Part shown: piece after piece, positions 1-11,045 of the stretch
Layout: each line of letters starts with the position of its first letter
Numbering within the stretch: position 1 is the stretch's first letter
NCBI GenBank assembly: GCA_008692225.1
Contig: VICG01000003.1
Location: forward strand, 1,667,501 to 1,731,500
Source of the DNA: Monilinia fructicola
Taxonomy: Eukaryota; Ascomycota; Leotiomycetes; Helotiales; Sclerotiniaceae
Direction: 5' to 3'
Length of the DNA stretch: 64,000 bases
Notes under the pieces: generated by a model
The model's database searches: none
What the model was told of the DNA's origin: nothing
The model's input: the letters and a program-made list of their open reading frames with translations, nothing else
Position numbers and translations under genes: made by a program

Positions 1-956
1 TGATATGGAACAGAATATTAACATTGAGAAATTCGAAGAGATTTTGGAATCACTTACCAAGATTGATGGGGTACTTTTGGTTGACTTCAAAATTCAGGTT
101 CGAGATAATTCTAATTCTGTCGCGTCAAAACAAATTGTGGTTGCCCCGGCAGGAGAGAGACCCATGGAACGATAATCGACACTAATCCCAAAGCTCCAGA
201 TTATAAATACACCCGCCCACGCACACACCCATACAGTGTGCACATACGAATAGTCTCTAGGTCCTCTACGGAGTACCTACCTGCAATATCCGATAATCCC
301 TGCAATAAACAAGTAGATGGTAAATAGACAAGGACAGAGTACAAAGTAAGATCTTACTCGAGTACAAAGTGCAAAGTAGCTGGCGGTAGGAATGACAAGC
401 ATGATGTCAAGTAGATGAGTGAGCTTTGTAAAGGAGTAAGAGGTGTGAAGGTCTCAAGGTACTAGGGAGGTACGTAGTAATTAGGTAGGCAGGTACGTAG
501 TAAGTAGGGAGGTATAATTATTGCTAGGTAGGGTAGGTTGGAGATGTGAGAATTAATTATTGCATATATACAATAGATGTATGACGGAGTATACTAGGGA
601 GGGATATGGATATGTATATGTGTTTATAGATATATATATATACACATATCTCTCTCTCTATCTATAAACCTTCAGCTATTATCATTCCTTCCCTTGAAGA
701 GAGTTTATAAACACCTCCAGCTACCCACAATACAATTGATTGATTTCCAATTAGCTCATTCATCACCTACCTATCTACGCCTACCAACGTTACCTTATCA
801 TTTCAACAACAAGGTCAAGCTACGCAACTGCTCCATTGATCCATTACAATTTCCTGCATAAGAGTCAAATCCCAAAGGGAATCCTTGCAAACCCGACCTT
901 GGTCCCTGACCTCAGACCCTCCCCTAAAGGCGTAAACCCTACAACTCACCCGCATC
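1..956. other. intergenic, no gene seen
   Basis: No convincing coding sequence lies upstream of the first gene. The stretch holds short GTAGGTA-like low-complexity runs (about 470-540), an alternating TA/CT tract (about 615-665) and one exact copy of the recurring 9-mer TACGGAGTA at 267-275. The pyrimidine-rich stretch from about 660 to 950 is the likely promoter and leader of the downstream gene. Confidence 0.5.
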
Positions 957-1907
957 ATGCCCACTTCCCCCGCAACCAGCCCAATACCTCCACCTGTATT
1001 CATGCCCCAAATCTCCATCGCCTCCGCAGCTCCCACTTCAACACCAATGCCTCCCCCTGCGGAAAGGACGCCGGTGTCAAAGCCTACCAAAGGCGAAGAG
1101 TCGATTGAGACTGCCCAATTCCCTCTCCCCAAGCTACGTCTCGAGATTCGCGATCTCAATCATGCAAGCTCACAAACTTTCTTGACCGCTGTTGTAGCAA
1201 CCGACGCTCTGCAAACAGCCGTCCAGAGCGTGCTGGCCCTGCTCTATGAATCACCGCATTGTCCCACCACTACCATCCCAACAACTCGATCGGTGACGCT
1301 CATCTTGCGTTCCATGGAAGGTGTGGCATATACAACGGGTAGCGAGCTCGACAATGACCACAAGGAGATACATTTCTCTCTAGATTATATACAAAATGCC
1401 ATTGGGTCGGGGCGAAAGAAGAATGAGATCATGGGCGTGTTGACTCATGAGATGGTACATTGCTATCAGTACGACGCCTTTTCTACGTGTCCTGGGGGCT
1501 TGATTGAAGGAATTGCAGACTGGGTGCGATTAAATGCCGATTTGAGCCCGCCCCATTGGAAGAAAGAGGCGGGCGGGAAATGGGACGCCGGTTACCAACA
1601 CACAGGATATTTCCTCGAATACCTGGAAAGGAGATTCGGCAAAGGAACCGTGAGGAGGCTGAATGAAAAGCTGAGGATTGAGCGATATGAAGAGAAACGC
1701 TTTTGGACTGAGCTTTGCGGAAGACCAGTCAAGCAGCTCTGGAAAGACTACTCGGACTATCTTGAGGCGGAAAAGAGGAAATGCGAAGAAGAGGAGTGTG
1801 TGATTGTGGAAAAGGAGGATGCTGCCATACCCCGAAAGTTTGAATCGGGAGGCGATGATACAACTACCTTGGTCACGAAGACGAAAGACACCTCACAAAA
1901 TGCTTGA
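957..1907 (+). CDS. plant basic secretory protein (BSP) family metallopeptidase-like protein
   Basis: Single-exon gene, 316 residues. After a Pro/Ser/Thr-rich N-terminal tail (residues 1-50) comes a domain resembling the plant basic secretory protein family (peptidases of plants and bacteria, PF04450 as I recall it). A zinc-binding HEMVH motif sits at residues 164-168. It is followed by the family-typical GLIEGIADWVRL segment and an H-x-GYF-LEYLE-RFG block. In the family the HExxH and a downstream acidic or His residue form the metal site; no substrate is established for fungal members. I see no signal peptide, so despite the family name the product is probably intracellular, and the C-terminus is Lys/Glu-rich. 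The start at 957 is the first ATG ahead of the conserved part; an overlapping ATG in another frame at 836 opens a non-coding shadow. The gene reads without interruption. Confidence 0.82.
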   Translation: MPTSPATSPIPPPVFMPQISIASAAPTSTPMPPPAERTPVSKPTKGEESIETAQFPLPKLRLEIRDLNHASSQTFLTAVVATDALQTAVQSVLALLYESPHCPTTTIPTTRSVTLILRSMEGVAYTTGSELDNDHKEIHFSLDYIQNAIGSGRKKNEIMGVLTHEMVHCYQYDAFSTCPGGLIEGIADWVRLNADLSPPHWKKEAGGKWDAGYQHTGYFLEYLERRFGKGTVRRLNEKLRIERYEEKRFWTELCGRPVKQLWKDYSDYLEAEKRKCEEEECVIVEKEDAAIPRKFESGGDDTTTLVTKTKDTSQNA

Positions 1908-2424
1908 AAGACTAATAAACAAGTGCTAGAAATGGTTTTCTGTACAATACTACGAATTTCATGATTGTGAAGATAGCTTTCTCAACCACATCAACCTTGG
2001 TGTTTGGCATACCTCGGTCGAATGTTTGTCTCAAGTCCAGATGAGCTGATACGAATTCTAAAGATATTTATTTCACAAACCCCCCAATCACCGGCTAGCC
2101 CACGGTTATTAATCAACAGAATAAATGTTACAGATAATCATGTTTATTGTCGTTTCTTATGTGATCTTCTTGTTACCTCCTACCACTGACACAGTATATC
2201 GCAGTCAACATACTCCGTCGTCCCAATCTACCTGTGTTCTATGGCCCTGGGTAGAAATCAAACATTACTAATACATTCCATGACCAAGATTATTGCCAAA
2301 AACATTCTCCGTGTCGACCCACTGTCAAAGTCCAGTTCGGGAATTCTGGAGCATTCTCGCACGGAAGGTTTGTAAGTAGCACCTATGGCCTCAGCAAGTT
2401 TATTAATTCTCTTCACGAGCATGG
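1908..2424. other. intergenic
   Basis: 3' flank of the BSP-like gene. I see no gene here. A near copy of the recurring 9-mer (TACTCCGTC) lies near 2210. Confidence 0.4.
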
Positions 2425-2702
2425 TCATTCCAGAATCAAAGCGATGATTTGACTCAATCTCTCCTTATACTCCCCTTTCGTTTGTAGGTATCGTTCCAAA
2501 AATAGCTCTTGGATATTCAATGGAAGTTTAGGATCCTCTCGAATGGCAGATAAATTTCTCTCGGGTGGGCGGTGAGCTCTTGCTTGAAGTAGAGGGAGCG
2601 GCCTCGGCGAAGATTGTAACAGAATTTCAAAGAATGACATTAATGCCTTAGACGTTCTTTTGTGATATCCATTTCTTTTAGGCCGGTTCGACTCCCTTTC
2701 AT
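2425..2702 (-). pseudogene. unidentified coding-like fragment, two frames
   Basis: On the minus strand an open frame from 2640 to 2425 encodes 71 residues ending in a charged helix-like tail (ERYLQTKGEYKERLSQ, then IIALILE and stop). Directly upstream, in another frame, 2702-2640 encodes a 20-residue peptide containing GLKEMDITKERLRH. The stop of this upstream frame overlaps the ATG of the downstream one (TAATG). The two peptides would read plausibly as one C-terminal segment if about eight bases around 2636-2645 were absent. I do not recognise the family. It could be a relic, a small gene with an indel, or chance. Confidence is low. Confidence 0.22.
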
Positions 2703-2795
2703 GGCATGGGGATGAGGCTACGCGGGCTTCTTAATTCGTTGCATGCACGCTAAAGCGTATCAAAACCGGCCGAAACTGCGTATGTAAACGTTTGA

Positions 2796-3061
2796 GCTGT
2801 CTGTTCACCTTGGGCTCTTTCCGATGGAACTGCCCCCTTTGCTACGGATCTCCTTGCTGGAAATGGGACTTGGTTTGCGCAGGACATTCCTGTGGAGAAC
2901 CTTGGGTCGTCTGGGAGTTCGCCGACAGCCTGCGGCAAGCTTTTCTATACGGATTGTCTTGGAGTTGGAACCGCTGTGGTTTTGAGCGCGTTGGAGCGGC
3001 TCATTCGTGATCAGGGTGAAAATCCCCCCAGTTTACTTGTATCACGTCGAGTCAACCCTTG
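2796..3061 (+). other. unidentified coding-like fragment
   Basis: The plus frame beginning after the stop at 2793-2795 stays open for more than 90 codons. Its composition looks protein-like (for example DGTAPFATDLLAGNGTWFAQ, a Cys-containing GKLFYTDCLGVGTAVV stretch and a LERLIRDQG helix), with varied third positions. It then runs into low-complexity pyrimidines after about 3061. There is no clear start, splice site or stop context, and I cannot name a family. It may be an exon remnant of a decayed gene. Confidence 0.2.
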
Positions 3062-5919
3062 CACTTATTTGCAAGTCTCCCTCCCCCCCCTCTCTCTCCA
3101 AGATATACCCTACCTTCTCTCCGTGATCCAAGCTGCAATCTGCCCATTTTCCAACTTCCTCTCTCCACCACACCTCCCAAACGTGACCTAGATCAAACGA
3201 TCTCAAATCTCCAGCATCCACAAGCAACAGATCCCTTCATCGACTGGCACCGCTTGCCGCGGGGGCGTAGACTTATCACGCGTCCGCTCCACCTGGCGCG
3301 TCGCCTAAAAATTTAGGGGACAGCCCGAATCGTGCATGAGGAGGAACCGAGAGCGCAGAGGCTAGCCGATGGCGTGCGTGCGTGCATGCGTGCGTGCGTA
3401 CGTGCGCGCGTACTGTACTTTATCTCATACTCAGACCCTCTGTCGATTTAACGTTTTTTTACTAATCTGCCTTAATTCAATATAAAACGTTAAAAAAATC
3501 CGCTTCGAGTCGAGGCTCACGTGTGGTGTGGCTCTCGATTAAGCTGTGGGGAGTTGGGATGTCTGTGGCGAGGGTCGTTGGCCTTTCATGGCATGGGACG
3601 GTAAGAGGAAGAGCGTTTAGGGGATTGCGTTTGGCGTGGCGAGGCGTGGGCATTTATCGTTGGGAGCACGCGCTGTGCTCGGGGGGGGGGAGGGGAGTGA
3701 TCGCTGAAGCCTGGCGTGGGGGTTGGATTGAAGTACTACAGTACAGTACAGTGGTGGAGAGATTGTTCGGTACTGAGTATAGGTTGTTATACTCTGTCTG
3801 TACTGTACATATTGACTCCCCCGTTCACCTTGCTGTGAGTCGGAGGTGGTGGGTGTATGGCCATCAACTTGGTTATGATCAGAACTGCGTAGCTGGAGGT
3901 ATGGATACTCTGTACAATGTTGGTGTGTACTGTACTGTAAGGTTACTGTACAGTATTCGGTGGCCGAGGATTTTTAGATGAAGCGTGAGAATCATTATAA
4001 TTAATGACTTTTTGGGATCATTAATCTGTTCGAGTAGAATAAAACTCTTAACTATTCTTTTGTTTTTGTCTTTGAATAATAAGTCTGAGAGTTAGAGCTG
4101 GTATTTATTATAATGCGACTTGCGATTTGAATGATATAGTTATATAATCAAATTCTACAATAGAATAATACTACATAGTAAGATTACCTGGAAGTTGTGA
4201 CTTTTGTCCTAGATTGTCCTGCAAAGCCGCCGTAATTAAGAATTATGATGATTATGATGATTACGACCATCACCACTCGAGTACTAGATTACGATCTTGT
4301 ATTTGGAGATTGTTAAATTTATAGTAATCATGTCGTAGCCACCTAGGTCTACACCGGTTCGGTTGCAGGATACATAAATCTATGCAATACAATATCACAT
4401 CGGAGAACGACATGATTCATGAACAAAGAGACGACTCGCGCTAGAACATGGCCATGATGGAACAACGACGACAACAACGACAACAACAACAACAACGTTG
4501 AAATCTACAGTAAGATTTTCCCGTCCTGTCCCGTGGGCGTGACCATATGCAGGAGGTCGACGCCAACTCAGTTGTACATACCTATATCCTTATCATTACC
4601 GCGCATGCAACATTCAAGAGAAGTTCCACCGACCGACGAATCTCTCCCGGACACGCAAACGGCACGAACCCAAAGATTGATTGTTGGCGCACGCCAGGCA
4701 ACCTGGAATGCTTTGTTCCCTGCCCGGAAGCCGTTTGGACGAATGGAGAGGATTCTGAGAGAGGTGAAACTGCTGTTGGTCTCTACTGGGAAGCTATCTA
4801 CTGGTTGGATGGTTACGGCTCTGATTCGCCTTACCTACCTACCGACTGCAGTACCCATTCCCATTGAATGAATTGCTTTTTCAAAAACCTTCTGATTGGG
4901 GATTAATGCATTTCGTAAAATGCCTTTACCAACATTTGATGACGAGGGAGGGGCTTTTCGGCTTCTTCATGGGTATTTCCTTGGGCGGTTATCGAACGGC
5001 GGCGCATTGGATGGATGAATGGATGGATGGATGGATGTTGGTTAACTATTTTCAGAAGTACTAGGTAGGTAGTGAGTGTATGTATGTATGAATAGATAGA
5101 TGGATGGATGTTGGTTAAACTATTTTCAGAAGTACTGGTAGGTAATGAGTGTATGTATGTATGAATAGATGGATGGATGGATGGTGTAGTAGAGAAAGTC
5201 TTACTCAAGTACAATAGTAGTAATACCGAGTAGTAGTAAGTGGACTTTTGCATCTAATTACCCCTCCTCTCAAAATCACATTAAATCATAAGTACAGTAG
5301 TACCTAGTAATTAGTAATCATAATGGTAAGGAGGTAAGGAAGGAATTCATTCATTCCCTCTTTAACTTCTTCCCTTTGGACCTTTGGACCTTTTGACCTT
5401 CTTACCTTCTTACCTTCTTACCTTCTTAGCTAGGCAATGGTAAGGAATAGTACTTTAAGTAAGGCTATATATGTAATGCTATGTAATGAGATGACGCCTG
5501 CACTTTCACCAATTCCTTCATTCATTCATTCATTCATTCATTCATCCATCCATTCCGCGCTTCCGTTTGGTTTGGTTTGGTTTGGTCTGGTCTGGTCTGG
5601 TTTGGTCTTTATATAGTTTCTAACCTCTCCCATCGATCTCTTCTTTCCTCCTCATTACTATTGTGAGGTGTTTATTATTCTTATGATTGTACTCTTTTCT
5701 TCTTCATATGATCCATCCATCCTATTAGACCATTCAAAAATCCAATTCAATTCAATTCCCATTTCCATTTCCATTTCCATTTTCATCTGATTCAATTAAA
5801 ATCCATCCTTTTAATTGGTTGAGAGAGAAGATATAAAGTATAAAATATATATTTACACATATATATATACACATACACATATATATATACTTCTCTCTCC
5901 ATCTCTCTCTTCATTCAAA
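3062..5919. other. repeat-rich intergenic region
   Basis: About 2.9 kb without a supported gene. It contains a GTGC/GTGCGTAC run (about 3375-3412), a cluster of GTACTGTAC/TACAGTACAG motifs (3735-3960), a CAA run (4467-4495), a two-copy 77-bp tandem duplication (5025-5180), a run of CCTTCTTA units (about 5394-5430), a CATT run (5517-5545) and a TTTGG/TCTGG run (5565-5605). The open frames at 3523 and 4533 have repeat-driven, unprotein-like composition, so I treat them as noise. The last 200 bases are pyrimidine- and TATA-rich and probably carry the promoter of the 5920 gene. Confidence 0.5.
5025..5180. repeat. two-copy tandem repeat, unit about 77 bp
   Basis: Two adjacent near-identical units, each with GGATGGATG, GTTGGTTAA, CTATTTTCAGAAGTACT and a GTATGTATGTATGAATAGAT tail. 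They differ by a few single-base changes and small indels. GGATGGAT microsatellite flanks and joins the units, which suggests slippage-driven duplication. Confidence 0.85.
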
Positions 5920-7576
5920 ATGCCTTTTATGTTCTCCCCAGGTACGTAACGTGTGTTATACGGTAGACATCAGCCACACATGCATGATTTCTTATCCTGT
6001 GATAGGTGTAGATCACAAGATACCCTGCAAGGCAAGTGGCGGTGGTCTACGCAAGTTCATTCCGAGGCAACCATTTCATGCATTCATGTATTCATTCATC
6101 CATTCATTCATTCACTCACTCGCTCACTCAAATACTTTTAACATACTCACATATTTTCTTACTTTCCTCTTCTCATCTTCTATCCTCTATCCTCTATCCA
6201 TCCTCTCCATCTACCTTCCTCTCCATGATAGAATCCTTTATCGCCTGCACAAATACTTCCCTCCATTTCGTACAAAATACTTATTGAGGGAAAAATGCCT
6301 AATCATCCTATCGTGGTTTCAGGTGCCGTGATTGTCGTTTCTGTGGCTGTAGCTGTAAGTTTCCCCTCTTCTGCAGAATCCATGCAAGAAGAATGTACAT
6401 ACACAATAAAATACCAAAACTAATCGCAAGTTATAGGCAGCAATAGCAGTTTATGAATCGCCACAGGCTCGTCAATTTGCAGGAGATGTTCGTCGTAAGA
6501 TAGCTGTCGCATTGCACTCGCTCGGTGATGAAATCAATCCAAATAGTCAACAGCCTCGTTTCAATCGACCTGAGGATGCCGAGGGTTTTATGCAAAGTTC
6601 TTCCGAGGCCGGAGTAGATGCAGATGAAGAGAGTAGAAGAAAGCAGAGAGATGAGTTGATGTACTGGAACGCAGTACGCATAGAGAGAATGGAGAAGGAA
6701 AAAAATGATGGATGAGAAGAGACCGGGAAGCAGTGGAAGTCAAAAATTCGAGTTTCGAGGACTTCTTACAACAGGATCCAAATGCTGAAAAGGGAACTTT
6801 CGTCTACAATTCGGGTACAGATATTAATAGTCAAGCGGAAGAGGGCCTTACCCATCGACGAGGTGTCCGAGGGTTGAATCCAACCATCTATGCAAATCCA
6901 TTTGCGGATGAACATGGCATGGATATCCAGGAACAACAAGCTATGGATCGGAGTTTAATATCTCCCGAAGATGGCGAGCAATATGAATCAGACTCTGAAG
7001 GACTCTACAGCGTACACGAAGGCCCGGCTCGTTCTCGCTCTCGACAAAGTACCGCCACTCTTGCAGCAGATGAGCCTACGGCCCACGAAAATACAGACAC
7101 GCTCGTTGATCTCTCCGAGCCATTTATCCCCGATCCCCCAGTCTCTGTACCTGCTTATGAAAACCAAGAAAATGAGCCAGCCTACACAGAACGTGCACAA
7201 GATAATCAGAATCCATTTGCATCTATTCATGCTTGGGCAGATCACACCGATAACTCAACTGGCTTTTACTCCCCTCTGCCCGTCACGCCTCACGATCGTC
7301 CCGCAACCCCAACTTCTACCCATCACACACAAATGACACCACCTTCGCCCACTTTCTCCGATCCCGATTATTCCTCTCTCGAATCCCTTGATGGAGACGG
7401 GATGGCTACCCCTACAGACTCTGTATCGTTGGCTGGTTCAGGTGAGGAGGTATTTCACCCAAGAAGTGGAGCTACCAGTGAGGCCGATGTCATGCAGTGT
7501 CGATGACGGCATCGTTACACCCGACAGTTGGACTGAGGTTGGAAGCTTAGCGAGCGAAGACGGCGTACATCATTAG
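5920..7576 (+). CDS. N-terminally membrane-anchored protein of unknown function, fungal (two frame breaks)
   Basis: Model: exons 5920-5941, 6323-6354 and 6437-7576, with introns GTACGT..CAG (381 nt) and GTAAGT..TAG (82 nt). The first residues read MPFMFSPGAVIVVSVAVAAA, a short hydrophobic anchor, then AVYESPQARQFAGDVRRKIA and a charged segment RRKQRDELMYWNAVRIERM. The rest is an acidic, Ser/Pro-rich, probably disordered tail of about 300 residues containing SSFEDFLQQ and GVRGLNPTIYANPF. It ends in VDDGIVTPDSWTEVGSLASE. I recognise this layout as a widespread ascomycete hypothetical protein but know no function. The frame breaks twice. Near 6706-6715 a stop (TGA) overlaps an ATG. Near 7494-7498 one extra base would restore the conserved tail. 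Net length is unchanged (397 residues), so compensating sequence errors or a mildly damaged allele are both possible. Confidence 0.6.
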
Positions 7577-8277
7577 ATATTTATCATCTCGGAATTAAAC
7601 CTGCGTATTGAACAGCTACTCGCGTATAATCACGGAGTCTATCGGCAAGCCTGGGAGTTGGATTCGGCACCGGACGCACATGGAGAGATCATACATAAAG
7701 GAAGTCCATGAGGCACTTTTGCCACTAAATAGCTCTGCAGGAACAGGAAAACTGGGAGTAAACATGACCTGAGGATACAAGCATGGCGTTGAAATTAATG
7801 GGATACGGGGAAGGGGCAAGGATAGGCGTACTGTAGTGGACACAACTGTCACTAAATTGATCAACTGACATACAATTTACTTTGGGATATCGCTTGACTT
7901 ATTTTGATGGGAGGCGACTTTGAAATGGAAATATTTGCCCATTCTGCTTAGATCTTTTTCGTATGGCTGCGTACATCCGTGACCAAGTGTGAACTAAAAG
8001 CCAATCAATTGAAACCTATTATACCAGTTGTATGCATTTATGCATTTATGCTTCGCATTTATCCGCGCCGGAACACTGTAACATCAGAATATTCAAGATG
8101 CATTGCCCCCGATATTCCCTCGCCCCATTTCCTCTTTACATCCTAAAAATTTCCACCACATGCCTCTTGGCCACATGTACAAAAAGATTACCTGCACGGA
8201 TACAGAGATATTACATGGATATACAAACATACATACATACATACATACAAACAAACATACCAGACACGGCATCGCCA
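7577..8277. other. convergent 3' intergenic region
   Basis: Lies between two converging genes. It contains a CATA microsatellite (about 8226-8248). The short open frames here are not protein-like. No terminator signal is identifiable beyond AT-rich stretches. Confidence 0.4.
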
Positions 8278-10315
8278 TCACGCCGGCACCCCCTCATACA
8301 CATCCGCGCCCCTCTTCCTCCGCCTCTTGCCCCTGCCCCTCCAATTCGTCCAGCGCCTCCCGGCAAACTTCCCCAACAAGACGAAGCCCGTCAGGATCAA
8401 GACGATGAGGGCCGCGACGGTCGGCACCAGGATCTCCTTCTTCGTGATGTCGTCCATGGTGGTCTCGCGGCCCGTGTACGGACACGTGGCGTTGGGGCCG
8501 CCGGTGGTCCAGCAATTCTTCGTCTCGAGCGAGTTGAAGTCGAGCCAGATTCTTGCGTCGCTGGGGTCGGGGTCGGGGTCGAGGTCGAGGGAGGGCGCGA
8601 GGCGCCGCGTGGTGTGCGCGAGCTGTGCGTTTTCGAGGGCGGTGCGCGGGGCGGCGAAGGTGTAGGGTGGTGGGCAGGCTTGGGGGGCGTAGGCGTAGGA
8701 GATGGGGTAGGTGGTGAGGGTCCAGTTGGAGGGTTGGGAGGGGGCGCGGCAGGCGGCGTGCAGCTTGGTGGAGCAGTCGGTTGCGTGCCAATGGGCGGTG
8801 GTGGGGTGGAGGGTGGCGCAGCGGAAGAGGGAGTCGCTGGCGTCGGTGGAGGGGAGAAGTTGCGCGGTTCGTTGGGCGCCCAGGACCAGATGGAGGAGTG
8901 GGTGTAGGTTTTGTAGGGGGGGTTGTTGGTGCGGGCGGTGGTGTTGAGGAGGGTGGTGTTGAGGGTGGGCGAGATGCCGCATGCGGTGAGGGAGGATGTT
9001 AGATTGAAGAGGGATGTGAGGTTGGAATCGGCCTTTGTTGGATAGTCGAAAGCCGGGGATATCTCCCGCGGTTGCCCAGGATGCGTTCACTTGCGATGCT
9101 TGTTCTGTGGCATTGACGAAAAGGCAACCTCTTGTCACCATCCCGTCAGGACTTGCGGAGATATCGTTCCCACGGCCACTATCCATATAGTCCTGAGAGA
9201 AGATAGTGTCTGCATCGCCATCGAAATTGTATTTCTCCATTTGAGGTTCTACGGAGCCAAACTGTAGGAGCATTCGTTTGCCTTGAGAGAACTCGATATA
9301 AGCTTCTGATGGCCAACCATCTTCAGTCGAGATAACTCCAAATTCTTGCGTGGTCGTGGTATAGTAATCTAGCACAGGTCTGTGTCGTTCTGTAACTGAA
9401 TACCAAGATGTGTTTAGATTTGCTCGGTTGGACATTAGGTCGTTTGGTGTATAGATGTACGCTGATAAATTTGACGCAAAGATTGATCCTAGAGACGCCG
9501 AAGCATCTGGGAGGATCAATGGCCGAGGGGTAGGGCCATCAATATTGGCATCCGATTTCACTGCGTGGATATTGAGGGTCACAATTAACAGGTGCGCATC
9601 TATGGTATTTTGGGATTTTGTATGTAGTCCAAAAGCACGTTTGTGAGCATTTCCAAGTTGATCGTCGTGGTACAAGCGTAAGGGCCAATTTGGTACAAGG
9701 GGTTATTGGGAGGGCTTGAAATTGTAGAGGCTGTGGGTACTGCTGATTCCAGCGAGGTTGTCATCGACTCCACTCCGGTCATAGTACCAGTAGAGGGACT
9801 TGAAGCAGATGTACTCCCAAAATCCGGCGTGTTTGATGAAGCGACGATGGAGCTCGTACCTACATCCTGTCTTGCAGTTAAATCTGTAGTTTGCCGAGCC
9901 GAAGTCAAACTAGCCGAAGTAGAAGGGGGCGTTTGATGTTGAGCTTGGCGAGACGACTATACTGGAGGCGGAAACTGGTATTGCAACAGGACAAAAACTC
10001 CATAATTGTCTGATTTGATCCCAATACAAATCCACTTCCAGTCTTTGAAATCCATTAGCTAATAGATTTGAAAGACAAACGGCTGAATCATCATCCTCAA
10101 ATTTGCGAGATGGAAAGCACGCAGCGGTCAAAGAAACACCTGGAGCGGTAACAAAATTGATGGGGATGTTTATTCCCAAATCTCTTTGTGCCTACAGAAG
10201 AAACAATTTAACAAATAGTACCCTCTCGATCAGAGGAGCGTAACATACCAAAAAACGCTGTATCATAAGGAGATTCAGGTAAAGCATCATCATTTGGTTT
10301 ATAGCTCTCACTCAT
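8278..10315 (-). CDS. MTC6: maintenance of telomere capping protein 6 homolog (interrupted by several one-base indels)
   Basis: Exon 1 is 10315-10249 (MSESYKPNDDALPESPYDTA), the intron is 10248-10192, and exon 2 is 10191-8278. Recognisable parts in order: QRDLGINIPINFVTAPGVSL; the CLSNLLANGFQRLEVDLYWD block; a Ser/Thr-rich linker; QNTIDAHLLIVTLNIHAV; a Trp/Cys-rich lectin-like part (SIWSWAPNEPRNF, WHATDCSTKLHAACR, NWTLTTYPISYAYAPQACP); CWTTGGPNATCPY; one transmembrane helix (ILVPTVAALIVLILTGFVLL); a basic tail; and DVYEGVPA. This is the fungal Mtc6 layout, a type I membrane protein. The yeast gene was linked genetically to telomere capping, with no known biochemistry. Reading it needs five one-base corrections: A-run 10250-10255, G-run 9925-9929, G-run 9612-9614, T-run 9034-9036 and G-run 8851-8854. 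The corrected length is 659 residues. The C-terminal third is strongly G-rich on the plus strand. Confidence 0.85.
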
Positions 10316-11045
10316 TTTACTGAGCTTCAGTGTCTTCTACTCGTGCTTGATATCCGTGAAGTTGCCCCTTCAATTTGCTTTTCCATCCGAAGCATCCGAA
10401 GATCCGAATACTACCATAGCTTACCCAGATGCGTATTGATTGTGAGCCTGAGACGATATGCGAGAGATATCATGCCCATGAAATAAAAACACGAAGATAA
10501 AAGAAAATAGTGAATTATCTCTCTCCTGCTTGATATTGAATATATTGTGTTACGTGAGTTTACATCCAGAGGTGAGAAAAAGACACCAAAAGGATGTAGC
10601 CCTGTAGGTACAAAGCCTCTTGCTGTCTAATGAGAACTACCTAGGTACGTACCTAGTCAACTCATCCTTTTAAGCTTTATCAGTTAGCCGACTCATCAAT
10701 GAAGGGGCTTTTCGTACTATTTGGAAAAGAATGAACTCGGGTTCGCACACTACCTCGATATGGAAATGAAATGCTCTAGCACGCATTTGGTTAGTCAGCA
10801 CTCAGATCTTTGTCAAAGCTTTGAAACTCTCCACTTCCCTTGTAATTGCCCCGTGCCCTCTTAACGTCCGCCACATGTGGCTGTGTAACCCTTCCTTATA
10901 TGGACATGGTGCCACAGTTGAAAAGATTTGGACAGATAACTTTAATAATAAATCTTTATCCAATTCACCAAACTCCCTTCACTTCACACATTTCCTTCTT
11001 AGCAACACTTATTAGGTATTGGTATTTGACCTCGTAATATTCAAT
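10316..11045. promoter_or_regulatory. shared divergent promoter region MTC6/SEC62
   Basis: The 730 bases between the two divergent start codons must hold both promoters. It contains the 8-bp palindrome ACCTAGGT (10639-10646) within TACCTAGGTACGTACCTAG, and AT-rich tracts. No TATA box or known factor site can be assigned from sequence alone. Confidence 0.5.

Noticed and set aside
836..1159. Open frames on both strands overlapping the start of the BSP-like gene
   Set aside because: They are out-of-frame shadows of a pyrimidine-rich leader and the Pro-rich N-terminus, with no motif and no start context.
3523..3981. 152-residue plus-strand open frame
   Set aside because: Composition is dominated by Trp/Arg/Gly and by the GTACTGTAC repeats; no recognisable motif or splice signals.
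8032..9002. Plus-strand frames of up to 291 residues opposite MTC6
   Set aside because: Antisense to recognisable Mtc6 sequence; their Gly/Val richness mirrors the C-rich coding strand.
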